DNA from: Bacteroidales bacterium
GTDB taxonomy: Bacteria > Bacteroidota > Bacteroidia > Bacteroidales > Tenuifilaceae
Direction of reading: 5' to 3'
DNA: 64,000 nucleotides
Assembly (NCBI GenBank): GCA_013141385.1
Contig: JABFRB010000023.1
Coordinates: 98,468 to 162,467, forward strand
The position numbers and the translations under genes were made by a program. A model generated the notes under the pieces. That model made no database searches and was not told the origin of the DNA. It saw only the letters and a list, made by a program, of their open reading frames with translations. Numbering within the stretch: position 1 is the first letter of the stretch; each line of letters begins with the position of its first letter. Positions 36,060-45,234 of this stretch are shown piece after piece.

Positions 36060-37190
36060 ATGGACAAGATAAGCAAACGGGAGTTTCTGAGGAGAGGAAT
36101 GCTTTGTGCAGGTGGTGTTATGTGCGCAGGTGCTTTCGATTTTGTGAAAGCATCCAAAGGTGATAAACTATGGAAATGGAGCCGTGAGGCAATCTTTTAT
36201 TCAAACACTCCTCGGGGTGTAAAGTGCGGAATTTGTCCGAACGAGTGTACGCTAAAGTCCGGTGAGACTAGTGTTTGTCATAATCGGGTAAGCCATAACG
36301 ATAAGCTATACTCAATTGCCTATGGCAACCCATGTGCAGCCCATATCGATCCGATTGAGAAAAAACCTTTACTCCATTTTCTACCCAACTCATATGCATT
36401 CTCAATTGCAACTGCTGGTTGCAACTTTGCCTGTCTAAACTGTCAGAATTGGGATATCTCGCAAACCAGTCCAAAGGAAACCCGAAACCTTGATTTGATG
36501 CCCGAAAGGGTTGTTGAGGAGTGTATCAAGAATAATTGCCAATCGATAGCCTATACTTACTCCGAACCAATATCATTCTATGAGTACGTTTATGATACGG
36601 CAAAATTGGCTCGTGCAAAGGGAGTTAAGAATGTATTTATCTCAAATGGTTACATAAACGATGAGCCATTGAAAGCGTTAGCACCTTATCTTGATGCGGC
36701 AAACATCAACCTAAAATCTTTTAGCGAGGCAATTTATTTAAAGCTTAATGCGGGGAAACTTCAACCAATTCTAAATACCCTTAAAACATTAAAGGATTAT
36801 AAAGTTTGGCTTGAAATTACTAATCTGGTTGTTCCATCGTGGACAGATGATTTTGATATGATTAAAAAGATGTGCGATTGGCTTGTGGCTAATGGATTTG
36901 CTGAGTACCCATTGCATTTTAGCAGGTTTCACCCAATGTATAAGCTAACTCAATTACCTCTAACGCCTATTAACACTCTGCTTAAAGCAAAGGAGATTGC
37001 TGTAGCCGCTGGTTGTAAGTATGTTTATATTGGTAATGTATCCTTAGCTGGAACAGAGGATACTATTTGCCCCAAATGCAAGAAAACGATTGTTGAACGC
37101 AGGGGTTTTGCAGTTCTATCGAACCAAATTGAGAATGGGAAGTGTAAATACTGTGGTGCTGTAATAAATGGGGTTTGGTCAGTGACATAA
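36060..37190 (+). CDS. amrS: AmmeMemoRadiSam system radical SAM enzyme with Tat-like leader
   Basis: This 376-residue protein has the radical SAM cluster motif Cx3Cx2C in TAGCNFACLNCQNW (~121-134). It also has the AmrS features GVKCGICPNECTLKSGE (~57), IDPIEKKPLLHF, AYTYSEPISFYEY and ISNGYI. A C-terminal Cys pair arrangement (ICPKCKKT ... CKYCG) looks like a zinc ribbon. The N-terminus KREFLRRGMLCAGGVMCAGA resembles a twin-arginine or lipoprotein leader, odd for a radical SAM enzyme that needs reductant and SAM. Its substrate is unknown. Its A/B partner lies 5.3 kb upstream, separated by the membrane protein and accessory genes. Confidence 0.9.
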   Translation: MDKISKREFLRRGMLCAGGVMCAGAFDFVKASKGDKLWKWSREAIFYSNTPRGVKCGICPNECTLKSGETSVCHNRVSHNDKLYSIAYGNPCAAHIDPIEKKPLLHFLPNSYAFSIATAGCNFACLNCQNWDISQTSPKETRNLDLMPERVVEECIKNNCQSIAYTYSEPISFYEYVYDTAKLARAKGVKNVFISNGYINDEPLKALAPYLDAANINLKSFSEAIYLKLNAGKLQPILNTLKTLKDYKVWLEITNLVVPSWTDDFDMIKKMCDWLVANGFAEYPLHFSRFHPMYKLTQLPLTPINTLLKAKEIAVAAGCKYVYIGNVSLAGTEDTICPKCKKTIVERRGFAVLSNQIENGKCKYCGAVINGVWSVT

Positions 37191-37207
37191 TTGGATATCA
37201 ATAAAAT

Positions 37208-37240
37208 AAAAAAGCACTTAATTTCCTCAAGTGCTTTTTT
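37208..37240. terminator. Bidirectional terminator between amrS and the secreted-protein gene
   Basis: The perfect 12-bp stem AAAAAAGCACTT / AAGTGCTTTTTT has a 9-base loop and T runs on both strands. It lies between convergent genes ending at 37190 and 37261. Confidence 0.92.
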
Positions 37241-37260
37241 ACCATAATTATCTCATACTC

Positions 37261-37956
37261 TCAATACGAATTAATTCTCAACTCATAGTAACCTTTTGCT
37301 TCTTTGGTGGAGATTGTAATTTTCCAGGTGCCAGCATAATCCTTTGATTCCCCATCTTTAACTTCTAGTTGTTTATTCCAATCAACATTTGCAACTGGAG
37401 CAACGCTGAAAACCTGAAAAACTTTACCATTGGGTTTTGTAATGGTTATCTTTAAACTACCATTTTCCAATTCGCTACTAAAGGTAAAGTATAATCCTGT
37501 AACGTTTTCAGGTACTTCGTACTCAAAATCATTTGAGAATGTTAGCTCATCATCAAAATTCTTACTAATTGAGAATGTAGTATTATTCCCTGATCCTCCA
37601 GGGAATTGCATGGAAGTTGATACAAACATTCTCTTTGGTGTATGATTATATCTGAAACCACCTGATCTGCCATTAGATCTAGAAAATGATCTTGAGGAAT
37701 GTTCAAATTGTTCATCGAATTCTGCCTGCACTCTTTTTTGCTCCTCGATTAGCTGTTTAAGTTCATCCTCGGATGTTGTTTGTGCTTTTTCGGATATACT
37801 GTCCAGCTCCTTTATTTGCTTTTTCTTTTCAATAAGCTGTTTCTTTTGAAGTTCTTTCTGATTAATCTTTTCCTGATTTTCCTGTGCATATAATCCATTC
37901 GTTGAGAATAAAGTTATTGCCAGAAAAGCGAGAGTTGCGAATATCAATTTTTTCAT
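37261..37956 (-). CDS. Secreted protein with coiled-coil and C-terminal beta domain
   Basis: This 231-residue protein has a signal peptide (about 1-24, ending LYAQE). A K/E/Q-rich coiled coil (~25-85) follows, then a Ser/Arg/Gly linker (RSFSRSNGRSGGFRYN) and a beta-rich domain (~110-231) resembling a proprotein-convertase P-like or jelly-roll fold (VTGLYFTFSSELENGSLKITITKPNGK, in which the key part is GSLKITITKPNGK; then YAGTWKITISTKEAKGYYELRI). Function unknown. It is divergent from the histidine kinase gene across 124 bp, making it a candidate target of that system. Confidence 0.75.
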   Translation of the reverse strand: MKKLIFATLAFLAITLFSTNGLYAQENQEKINQKELQKKQLIEKKKQIKELDSISEKAQTTSEDELKQLIEEQKRVQAEFDEQFEHSSRSFSRSNGRSGGFRYNHTPKRMFVSTSMQFPGGSGNNTTFSISKNFDDELTFSNDFEYEVPENVTGLYFTFSSELENGSLKITITKPNGKVFQVFSVAPVANVDWNKQLEVKDGESKDYAGTWKITISTKEAKGYYELRINSY

Positions 37957-37982
37957 ATTTTTATTTTTTTATGATTACAGTA

Positions 37983-37990
37983 CAAAGATA
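37983..37990 (-). promoter_or_regulatory. Candidate -7 box for the secreted coiled-coil protein gene
   Basis: TATCTTTG on the minus strand, 27 bases before the start codon, is a perfect TAnnTTTG. The -33 region is weak, which is compatible with activator dependence. Confidence 0.45.
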
Positions 37991-38080
37991 TTGTTGATTA
38001 ATGCTCATCTGAGTTAATAATTTGTTAACGACAGGTTAACGTACCAAAGTGTCCATAAAATCCTATAATTTAGCTGTATT

Positions 38081-39487
38081 ATGAAGAAGAAAATAGTATT
38101 CATTTCAATCTCTCTTTTTTCTATTCTGGTACTTATTTGTATTCAGACATTTCTAATTTCCAGGATATATAACCTTGAATCAGAGAAGTTTGATTATCGT
38201 TACCGTGAGTTAGTAAACGATGCTATGGGCAAGATTATGGTTGAGAATAACTCTAATGGGTTAACTAAATCATTTTATGTACTGGACAGAATTTCAAATG
38301 ATCTTTTAATATATATAAAATCAAAAAAAGAATTAGATACTCTTTCGTTTAGAGGTTTTGTTTTAAAGCAATTCTATGGAAGTATTAATAAATACCAGGA
38401 TATTGATAGTTTATTAAAGGGTTACCTTAAGAAGAATAAAGTAACAGAATCGTTTAAGTCGTACTTTCATATTAAGGAGTTACGGCTGCTTAATAATAGA
38501 AACCATTTTTCTGTGATTAATGGCAAATCAAATTTGTCTTTAGATAGTTTATCTTGTCCCACGATTCCTCAAAACTCAATACAAGTAAACCATTATTTAT
38601 TTGAAGGCAATAATTTTGGTATTGATATTGAGTATTTTGTGGATTTTAGCCATAAAAAGAAGGAAGTGTTGGGTCAAATCTATAAATCGTTATTCATTAC
38701 CTGTTTTTCGCTAATTATAGTTATTGGTGTATTCCTATTGACGCTTCAAAATCTCCTAAAAGAAAGAAGGCTTTCCCAGATGAAGACTGATTTTATAAAC
38801 AACATGACCCATGAGCTAAAAACGCCGTTATCAACTATCTCTGTTGCATCAAAAACTTTAGAAAACGAGCAAATCTATAGTAACTCTGAAAAAGTACTTG
38901 AAACGGCAAGAATTATTAATCGTCAGAATCTCCAGTTAACAAGGCAAATTAATCATCTCCTTGAAATTACAAAATGGGAGAAAAACCAGTTTGAACTTGA
39001 TAAAAAATGGGTGGAACTTGAACCTTTTTTCAAAGGTGTAATTGAGTCTTTTAAATGGGATTGCAAGGATAAGAGTGTTATTATTGATGAGGTTTATTCC
39101 TTTAGTTGTACTAAGGCTTTTTTCGATGAAACACAGATTACATCTGCTATTATAAACATTTTAAATAACGGTGTAAAGTATAACCACAATCAACCCCATT
39201 TAACCTTTAAAGTTTCCACAAATGAGTACCTTCAAATATCTGTTACCGATAATGGAATTGGGGTAAACAAGGAATCAACAAAGCATATATTCGAAAAATT
39301 CTATAGAGTGCATACAGGGGATGTCCATAATGTTAAGGGTTTGGGTTTAGGATTGTACTATGTGGATCAGATTGTAAACGCACACGGCGGATTTGTTGAA
39401 GTGATAAGCAGAATTGAAAAAGGAAGTACATTTACACTTAATATTCCAATCGATGGTAAAAACCAAAATACTACTAGCCGAGGATGA
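38081..39487 (+). CDS. Two-component sensor histidine kinase
   Basis: This is a 468-residue membrane kinase. TM1 is at ~4-26 and TM2 at ~205-226, with a periplasmic sensor domain of about 180 residues between them. The H-box MTHELKTPLSTI has the phospho-accepting His at ~243. The N-box is NILNNGVKYNH, and the ATP-lid motifs are DNGIGV and GLGLGLYYV. The sensor domain has no recognised fold. Its last 35 bases overlap the response regulator gene, so the two are co-translated. Resembles RprX-type kinases of the phylum. Confidence 0.93.
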   Translation: MKKKIVFISISLFSILVLICIQTFLISRIYNLESEKFDYRYRELVNDAMGKIMVENNSNGLTKSFYVLDRISNDLLIYIKSKKELDTLSFRGFVLKQFYGSINKYQDIDSLLKGYLKKNKVTESFKSYFHIKELRLLNNRNHFSVINGKSNLSLDSLSCPTIPQNSIQVNHYLFEGNNFGIDIEYFVDFSHKKKEVLGQIYKSLFITCFSLIIVIGVFLLTLQNLLKERRLSQMKTDFINNMTHELKTPLSTISVASKTLENEQIYSNSEKVLETARIINRQNLQLTRQINHLLEITKWEKNQFELDKKWVELEPFFKGVIESFKWDCKDKSVIIDEVYSFSCTKAFFDETQITSAIINILNNGVKYNHNQPHLTFKVSTNEYLQISVTDNGIGVNKESTKHIFEKFYRVHTGDVHNVKGLGLGLYYVDQIVNAHGGFVEVISRIEKGSTFTLNIPIDGKNQNTTSRG

Positions 39488-40130
39488 TACAGATCTTGGA
39501 AATGTGTTAGCTCAATACCTTGATCTTCAGGGATACGAAATTGTGCTTGCAAGAGATGGGGGGGAGGCATGGCAATTATTTAATACATCAAATGTTGACC
39601 TCTGCATTCTAGATGTTATGATGCCTTTAAAGGATGGATTTGAATTGGCAAAGCAGATTTCGAGCAAATCGCCAGATACCCCATTTATTTTCCTTACAGC
39701 CAAGGGTTTAAAGGAGGATAGAATAAAAGGACTAAAATTGGGTGCTGATGATTACATCTGCAAACCTTTTGAGGTTGATGAACTAGTTCTTAGAATCCAA
39801 AATATACTTAAGCGTACTGGTTTACAAGAGATAGAAAAATACGAAATTGGTCAGTACACATTTATTAATAATGAGTTACTTCTTAAGGGATTTGAAAAAG
39901 AACTGATTCTAACCGTGAAGGAAGCAAAACTTCTAAAGTATTTTCTCGATCACCAAAATAAACTTATTAAGCGAGAGGATATCTTAATTGAACTTTGGGG
40001 AGAGAATGACTATTTTTTAGGAAGAAGTATGGATGTGTTTATTAGTCGCCTAAGGAAATTCCTTCACGATGAAAAATCAATAAGCATAGAAACCGTGAGA
40101 GGTGCAGGCTTTATTTTCCGAAGAAGTTGA
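39453..40130 (+). CDS. OmpR/PhoB-family response regulator
   Basis: From the ATG at 39453 the product is 225 residues; a TTG further upstream would add 13 non-homologous residues. The receiver domain has AEDD, the phospho-acceptor Asp in CILDVMMPLKDG (~55) and the Lys in GADDYICKPF, plus FLTAKG. The C-terminal winged helix (~130-225) has LTVKEAKLLKYFL and GRSMDVFISRLRKFL, then ETVRGAGFIF. It is encoded with its kinase (35-bp overlap). A likely target is the divergent secreted protein gene, by position only. Confidence 0.94.
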   Translation: MVKTKILLAEDDTDLGNVLAQYLDLQGYEIVLARDGGEAWQLFNTSNVDLCILDVMMPLKDGFELAKQISSKSPDTPFIFLTAKGLKEDRIKGLKLGADDYICKPFEVDELVLRIQNILKRTGLQEIEKYEIGQYTFINNELLLKGFEKELILTVKEAKLLKYFLDHQNKLIKREDILIELWGENDYFLGRSMDVFISRLRKFLHDEKSISIETVRGAGFIFRRS

Positions 40131-40179
40131 TTTGAAATTATACCATAAAGTTTAAAACGTTAATTCTAAAATTTAACAT

Positions 40180-40569
40180 ATGCCATTAGTTCGAATTGAG
40201 ATTGAAAAGGGTAGAAGTCCAGAGTACAAAAAAGCAATACTTGATGGAGTTCATCAAGCGTTGGTTGAGACAATAAAAATTCCTGATAATGACCGTCGTC
40301 AAAGGCTTTATGAGTTAGACGCTGACCATTTTGAGCATACAGGTCGAACCGATCAGTATACAATTATTGAGGTAACAATGTTTAAAGGGCGTTCAAACGA
40401 AGCAAAGAAGGCTCTTTTTAGAAGATTAGTGGATTTATTAATTACTAATCCAGGAATACCAAGCAATGATATCACAATTATTATTCACGAACCTGCTCTT
40501 GAGAATTGGGGAATTCGTGGTGGCTACCCCGCATCAGAAATTGATTTGGGTTTTAATATTAAGGTGTAG
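40180..40569 (+). CDS. Tautomerase-superfamily protein
   Basis: This 129-residue protein starts MPLVRIEIEKGRS, leaving Pro at position 1 after Met removal as in 4-oxalocrotonate tautomerase relatives. Two beta-alpha-beta halves are visible (IEIEKGRSPEYKKAILDGVH and IEVTMFKGRSNEAKKALFRR). The length and the second-half ending NDITIIIHEP resemble the tautomerase/MSAD-like group. The substrate is unknown. It follows the response regulator by 49 bp and may be on the same transcript. Confidence 0.85.
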   Translation: MPLVRIEIEKGRSPEYKKAILDGVHQALVETIKIPDNDRRQRLYELDADHFEHTGRTDQYTIIEVTMFKGRSNEAKKALFRRLVDLLITNPGIPSNDITIIIHEPALENWGIRGGYPASEIDLGFNIKV

Positions 40570-40592
40570 TAATTAAAATTCTTTGAGATTCT

Positions 40593-41507
40593 TTATTTTT
40601 TCTTTGCTAAATTATAGTAATAATCTGCCTTCTCTTTATTCTCGTATCTTGTAAAAATATTTCCTAAAAAGGTGGCGTAGCGTGATTTAGGATTAATTTG
40701 GTAAAGGCGTAAAAAGTACTCTTTAGAAATCCTGTAATTTTCAAAATAAACTTTATAGGCAGCCAGTAGTTGTTGATATTGCTTATCGGTTTTATTAGCC
40801 TGATATGCTTTCATCTCTTTTACGTAGCTGTTTTCGGCTAGCCAATAATATTTTTCAGCAAAAAACTCAAGCGCATCAACATTGTTTTTATCGAGCTTTA
40901 GAAGTTGTTGCGCAATTTTCTCCAGCTGATTTTTGTATTCTAATTTTTCACAAACTTTATAATAACCGTTTACGTACTTAACCTCATTCTGAGTGTTATT
41001 ATCAAATGAAGGCCAGATTTTATAGGCAGAATCCCAGTTTTCACTTTTAACATATGCTGTAAAAAGTTGTTTTTGCACAGATTGGATCTCCTCTCCCTGT
41101 GGGTATTTTGCAATATAGGCATCAAGATTAGTGATCTCTTTCGAGAGGTTATCTTTTTCAAGGAATGCCTTTGCTAGAATCGAGTAGGTTTTATCGTTTG
41201 CCACCGAAAAACGCTTTGCCAGTTCCAAATACTGAATAGTTTTATCGGTCTGTTTCAGTTCCCAAGCAGCAACCCCAGCATATTGATATATTGTGCTATC
41301 AACCCTCTTATTTTGACTTTTCTTAAGTTCTATAATCTCTTCGAAAGAAATAAGTGCTTTCTGATAGTCACCACTATTATAAGCAGTTTTTGCTTCTTGA
41401 TATTTTTGTATGCTACTATCCTGTTGAGTGATTTGTTTTGTTGATGTACATCCTGTTATCAACAGTGCTCCAATAAAAGCAATGACTAGAAAAGAATTAG
41501 ATTTCAT
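40593..41507 (-). CDS. TPR-repeat lipoprotein
   Basis: This 304-residue protein has a lipoprotein signal (lipobox LITGC, Cys20) and helical TPR-like repeats through most of its length, for example YQEAKTAYNSGDYQKALISF (~36) and YAGVAAWELKQTDKTIQYLE. The last repeat is FLGNIFTRYENKEKADYYYN. Such proteins scaffold envelope complexes. Genes at both ends are on other transcripts: the tautomerase is convergent and the TPR-phosphatase gene is separated by 268 bp. Confidence 0.85.
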   Translation of the reverse strand: MKSNSFLVIAFIGALLITGCTSTKQITQQDSSIQKYQEAKTAYNSGDYQKALISFEEIIELKKSQNKRVDSTIYQYAGVAAWELKQTDKTIQYLELAKRFSVANDKTYSILAKAFLEKDNLSKEITNLDAYIAKYPQGEEIQSVQKQLFTAYVKSENWDSAYKIWPSFDNNTQNEVKYVNGYYKVCEKLEYKNQLEKIAQQLLKLDKNNVDALEFFAEKYYWLAENSYVKEMKAYQANKTDKQYQQLLAAYKVYFENYRISKEYFLRLYQINPKSRYATFLGNIFTRYENKEKADYYYNLAKKK

Positions 41508-41533
41508 TTTTGAATATTTTCAAATTGAGGGGG

Positions 41534-41541
41534 CAAAGGTA
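41534..41541 (-). promoter_or_regulatory. Candidate -7 box of the TPR lipoprotein gene
   Basis: TACCTTTG on the minus strand is a perfect TAnnTTTG, 27 bases before the start codon. No clear -33 was chosen. Confidence 0.45.
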
Positions 41542-41775
41542 AAATAAAAAATACTCATACATAATTTCTAATTTCGATTTGCTTACATGTTGATCAATTT
41601 TTTCAAATGCTCATAAATATATGATAATTACAAAATTAATCTTGTAAGAACAATCTATCATATATTTTTCGGGGGATTGACATTAAGGAGTAAATAAAAT
41701 GATTACTGTCTAAACCAATAAAAGTTATAGACTGCAAACAATTAGCAATTTCAATTTAGTTTTGAGAAGATTTTT

Positions 41776-44310
41776 CTATTGTACTCTTACTCCCATAACG
41801 AGGATATCATCAACCTGTTCATGATGACCTTTCCAATCGAGATGTGCCTTTTGAATGATTTCCTTTTGTTCATCCATTGGTTTATCCCATATTTGGAGTA
41901 GCATCTCCTTGTACTTCTTCGACATGAATTTTCTACCATCGGTACCACCAAATTGGTCGGCATATCCATCGGAGGAGATATAAAAGGTATCACCTTTTTG
42001 GACGGAAATTTCGTTGTTGGTGAAAGGAATATGATCGTTCATGTGAATAGCAATAGGCATTTTATTGGCCTTGTACTCCGTTAATTCCCCATTACGAATG
42101 AGGTAAAGAGGATTGTAGGCGCCGGCCCATTCTAATTTCATCTCCTTGGGGTCAAATACGCATAGCGATATATCCATACCATCCTTGGCTTCATCCTTCT
42201 TACCCGTTTGTGAAAGCGTACTTTTAACGTGATCGCGAAGGTAGTTAAGAATGCTGCCAGGTTGCATAATTCCCTCCTTGTTGACAATTTCATATAAAAA
42301 TGATACACCCAACATGCTCATAAAAGCCCCAGGCACTCCGTGACCTGTGCAATCTGCGGCAACAATAACTATTTTACCACCCCTTTGGCTTAACCAGAAA
42401 AAATCGCCACTAACAATATCCCTTGGTAGGTAAAGGACAAAATGTTCGGGTAGATTTAATCGCATTATCTCATCCGATGGGAGAATTGCCCTTTGGATAC
42501 GGCTTGCATAGCGAATACTATCGGTTATCTCTTTTTTCTGCTCGGTAATCAGCTCGTTTTTCTCTTCGAGAACTCTATTTGCCTTTTTCTTTTCACGAAA
42601 CATTTTAAACATTAAAAGAGCAACAAGGAGTATTAGAACAGCTCCAACTACAGCTCCAATAATTGTGAGTTTTTGTCTCTTGATTATTGAGTCTTGTAGA
42701 TTTATTGCCAAATCCTTCTTTTCCGTTTCGTATTTGGTTTGCATTTCGGTGATAGCTTTCTGGCTCTTTTCTGAAAAGAGTTCATCCTTGATCTTTACCG
42801 ACAATTTATGGAATGAAAAAGCTTTTTGAACCTCACCTATCTGATCGTATAATTTCGATAATCTTTCGTAGCAGTAACGTTCAAACTCTTTGATATCAAG
42901 TGATTTTGCTATTTTTGCACATTCAAGAAAATATGCTTCAGCTTGAGTTGTATTTTTTTGTCGAAAATTACTTTCACCTAAAGAGAAAAGAGCATTTACT
43001 TTTTCGTATTGAAGGTTGAGTTTACGAGCTAAGTCTAATCCTTCATTTAGATATTTGTTTGCACGAGTCCAGTCTCTACCCCAGCTGTAGGTTGCTCCTA
43101 AGTTAGTGCTTACTACTGCGATTTTGGTTTTTCTGGCTTCATCAGCAGAGGCTTTAAATATATCCAAAGACTTATTATAATACTCTATCGACTTGCTAAA
43201 TGAGTTTAGAATAACTTTTGGAGAAAGTTTTATTAGTGAATCCTCCCATTCCTCACCATATTTTGCTACAAATTGATTAGTTGCAAGTCTTGAGTAAACA
43301 TTGGCAATGTTTTGATATGTATTTCCCTCCTCATCCTTTTTTTCAAGTTTCTGAAATATTTCTAATGCCCGTAAATAGTATTCCAAAGCTTTTTGATAGT
43401 TTGTCTCATTTTCTTTTACTGCAAGTGTGCTTTGCGATAGGTTTTCATAAACCATACCAATTCCATTACACGAATTTGCAATGCCATCCTGTGCGTTTAT
43501 CTGTTCAAATGTTTTGAGAGCTTTTTGGAATTGCTCAAGGGCAAGTTGGTAGTTGCCGATACTAGTATGGGTTCTTCCAAAATTATAGTAGGCAATGGCT
43601 AATCCTTGAGGATTGTTAATAGATTCTCGAATTTTTATGGCATTTTTATAGCAATCAATCGATTTTTGGTAATCGGACATATCATAGTATATCTGCCCTA
43701 GGCTATTAAATGTTTCTGCAATGTTGATTTGCTCCCCAATTTTCTGCCTTAATTCTAGAACTTTGTTCATAAGAATTAAGGCAGAATCGAGTTTGCCCTT
43801 ATCCTGATAGATAAAACCAAGCTGAAAATATGCGTTGGCTTCCTGCTTAATACTATCCTTTTCATGCGCTAATGCAAGAAGGTGGCGTGATATTTTTTCC
43901 GATTGCTCGATGGAATCTGAATAGTAGTAAACTTGGGCAATTTTATTCAGGCCACTGAATATTCCTTCAGTATAATTAATCTTTGTACTGAGTTCAAGCG
44001 ATTGTTTGAAAAATATTAGAGCTTGTGGGTACTGATCTTGGTAGTAGTAAATTTTACCTAAATTTCCTAAAGCATCAGCTTTTGATTTATCATCAATTTT
44101 TTTGGAAAGATCTATTGCATCCTTAGCGTATTCAATACCTTCGGGTTCATATTTTTTAATGTCGGAAAGTTTGAATAGGATATTTAGTTTATTAACTCCT
44201 TTTGAATCCTTAAGCAGATTCTTAAGGCTATCCAACTTGCTATCCTGAGCTTTTACAAGCACGGTTAGTATAATAAAGCTGAAAAGTAGGTAAAAACGCT
44301 TTGATAACAT
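41776..44310 (-). CDS. TPR-repeat membrane protein with SpoIIE-type PP2C phosphatase domain
   Basis: This 844-residue protein has a signal peptide, then at least eight TPR units (~25-510; for example ANAYFQLGFIYQDKGKLDSA and ETFNSLGQIYYDMSDYQKSI). One membrane segment follows (~549-570), then a coiled coil and a cytoplasmic SpoIIE phosphatase domain (~600-844). The phosphatase metal-binding motifs DIVSGDFFW, AADCTGHGVPGAFMS and the final QVDDILVMGV are intact. Such proteins sense envelope signals through TPRs and dephosphorylate an anti-sigma-factor antagonist. No RsbV/RsbW-like partner is encoded nearby. Confidence 0.92.
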   Translation of the reverse strand: MLSKRFYLLFSFIILTVLVKAQDSKLDSLKNLLKDSKGVNKLNILFKLSDIKKYEPEGIEYAKDAIDLSKKIDDKSKADALGNLGKIYYYQDQYPQALIFFKQSLELSTKINYTEGIFSGLNKIAQVYYYSDSIEQSEKISRHLLALAHEKDSIKQEANAYFQLGFIYQDKGKLDSALILMNKVLELRQKIGEQINIAETFNSLGQIYYDMSDYQKSIDCYKNAIKIRESINNPQGLAIAYYNFGRTHTSIGNYQLALEQFQKALKTFEQINAQDGIANSCNGIGMVYENLSQSTLAVKENETNYQKALEYYLRALEIFQKLEKKDEEGNTYQNIANVYSRLATNQFVAKYGEEWEDSLIKLSPKVILNSFSKSIEYYNKSLDIFKASADEARKTKIAVVSTNLGATYSWGRDWTRANKYLNEGLDLARKLNLQYEKVNALFSLGESNFRQKNTTQAEAYFLECAKIAKSLDIKEFERYCYERLSKLYDQIGEVQKAFSFHKLSVKIKDELFSEKSQKAITEMQTKYETEKKDLAINLQDSIIKRQKLTIIGAVVGAVLILLVALLMFKMFREKKKANRVLEEKNELITEQKKEITDSIRYASRIQRAILPSDEIMRLNLPEHFVLYLPRDIVSGDFFWLSQRGGKIVIVAADCTGHGVPGAFMSMLGVSFLYEIVNKEGIMQPGSILNYLRDHVKSTLSQTGKKDEAKDGMDISLCVFDPKEMKLEWAGAYNPLYLIRNGELTEYKANKMPIAIHMNDHIPFTNNEISVQKGDTFYISSDGYADQFGGTDGRKFMSKKYKEMLLQIWDKPMDEQKEIIQKAHLDWKGHHEQVDDILVMGVRVQ

Positions 44311-44726
44311 AGTTCAATATTTACATCCTAAGCAAATTAACAAAAGATTGTAGGATGGAACAAGCGATATGGATTTTTTTTTGATTTTTTTATAGATATT
44401 AACCCCCTTTTACTCAGAAGAGTTTTCCACACAACTTCCTTCGTAATTCAATAGTATATCCGAATTTTTTATACCGTTTTGAGTTCAATGAGGCGTTGCC
44501 AGTATTAGATTATTATGATTGTCCGTAATGATACCTAATGAAGAATAAATAATCCAAATTGTCACTGCCTTGCGGCGAACTCACAAAATACGTTCGGTTC
44601 CTGCGAATGCAGAAATCTATCTTTTTTAAGAGATTCCGGGACTTCGCCCGGAATGACAATGGATTGTGTTTTACTTATAGGTAATATAGCGGATATACAT
44701 ATAGATTATATTTATGTACAACTAGA
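44311..44726. other. 416-bp intergenic region with a REP-like element
   Basis: No gene is seen. The part 44558-44660 is an element bounded by ATTGTCAC and a closing GGAATGACAAT. It includes the internal hairpin ATTCCGGGACTTCGCCCGGAAT (arms ATTCCGGG / CCCGGAAT around 44633-44654). The rest is AT-rich and carries no obvious signal. Confidence 0.5.
44558..44660. repeat. REP-like element with CCGGGACTTCGCCCGG hairpin
   Basis: The outer ATTGTCA (44558-44564) and TGACAAT (44654-44660) are complementary. Inside, a tight hairpin TTCCGGG-acttcg-CCCGGAA is followed by TGACAAT. GGAATGACA-type repeats are frequent between genes in many bacteria of this phylum. Confidence 0.6.
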
Positions 44727-45167
44727 TTACTTGTTTAGATATTTTTCAAGTATTATAGCTGTTTGTTCAACTGCGTTATTGCATATTCTTTCAAAAAGAC
44801 CGGAGTCTTTTGCTGCTATCCTCTCGACAGGGTTCGAAAGGTCAATTTTCAGCAGATCCTTACACTGCGAACCCCCAAGAGTTCGTTCACATTCAAGAAC
44901 GAATTCTCCAACAATTTTACTCGTGTTTTCTTTTGATTCAACATCTCCTAGAATTCCATTGGAATATCTTAATCCTAAGATTATTGCCCCAGCATTTATA
45001 GCTCCACAGACATACTGTCTACGACCAATTCCGCCTCCAAGTCCTGCTCCAATTTTTAGAGCAGTTGTAATGTCAAGATTTACCTTGGAGCAATAAGCAC
45101 CCAGTATTGCCTGTGCGCAACTATTTCCTTCATCGTGAAGTTTTAAAGCTAGTTCTGTCTCTTTCAT
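44727..45167 (-). CDS. C_GCAxxG_C_C family redox-type protein
   Basis: This 146-residue protein matches the C_GCAxxG_C_C family. The first motif is NSCAQAILGAYC (~16-27), followed by GAGLGGGIGRRQYVCGAINAG (key part VCGAINAG, ~54). The later Cys lie in LECERTLGGSQCKDLL and RICNNAV. The conserved Cys suggest a redox or metal-binding role; no reaction is known. A candidate -7 box (TATTTTTG, 45188-45181) lies just upstream and overlaps the terminator of the next gene. Confidence 0.88.
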   Translation of the reverse strand: MKETELALKLHDEGNSCAQAILGAYCSKVNLDITTALKIGAGLGGGIGRRQYVCGAINAGAIILGLRYSNGILGDVESKENTSKIVGEFVLECERTLGGSQCKDLLKIDLSNPVERIAAKDSGLFERICNNAVEQTAIILEKYLNK

Positions 45168-45180
45168 CTCTGTTTTTTTA

Positions 45181-45188
45181 CAAAAATA
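45181..45188 (-). promoter_or_regulatory. Candidate -7 box of the C_GCAxxG_C_C gene
   Basis: TATTTTTG on the minus strand, about 14 bases before the start, overlaps the T tract of the upstream gene terminator. Consensus-only evidence. Confidence 0.3.
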
Positions 45189-45190
45189 AA

Positions 45191-45215
45191 AAAAGGGACA
45201 TGATAAGTCCCTTTT
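45191..45215 (-). terminator. Terminator of the beta-barrel protein gene
   Basis: The 9-bp stem AAAAGGGAC / GTCCCTTTT has a 7-base loop. On the minus strand it is followed by TTTATTTTTG. It ends 19 bases beyond the stop codon. Confidence 0.88.
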
Positions 45216-45234
45216 GCAATAGTTATTTTAGAAA

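Noticed and set aside
44653..45096. 147-codon plus-strand frame opposite the C_GCAxxG_C_C gene
   Set aside because: The minus-strand protein has intact family motifs; the plus frame is low-complexity antisense.
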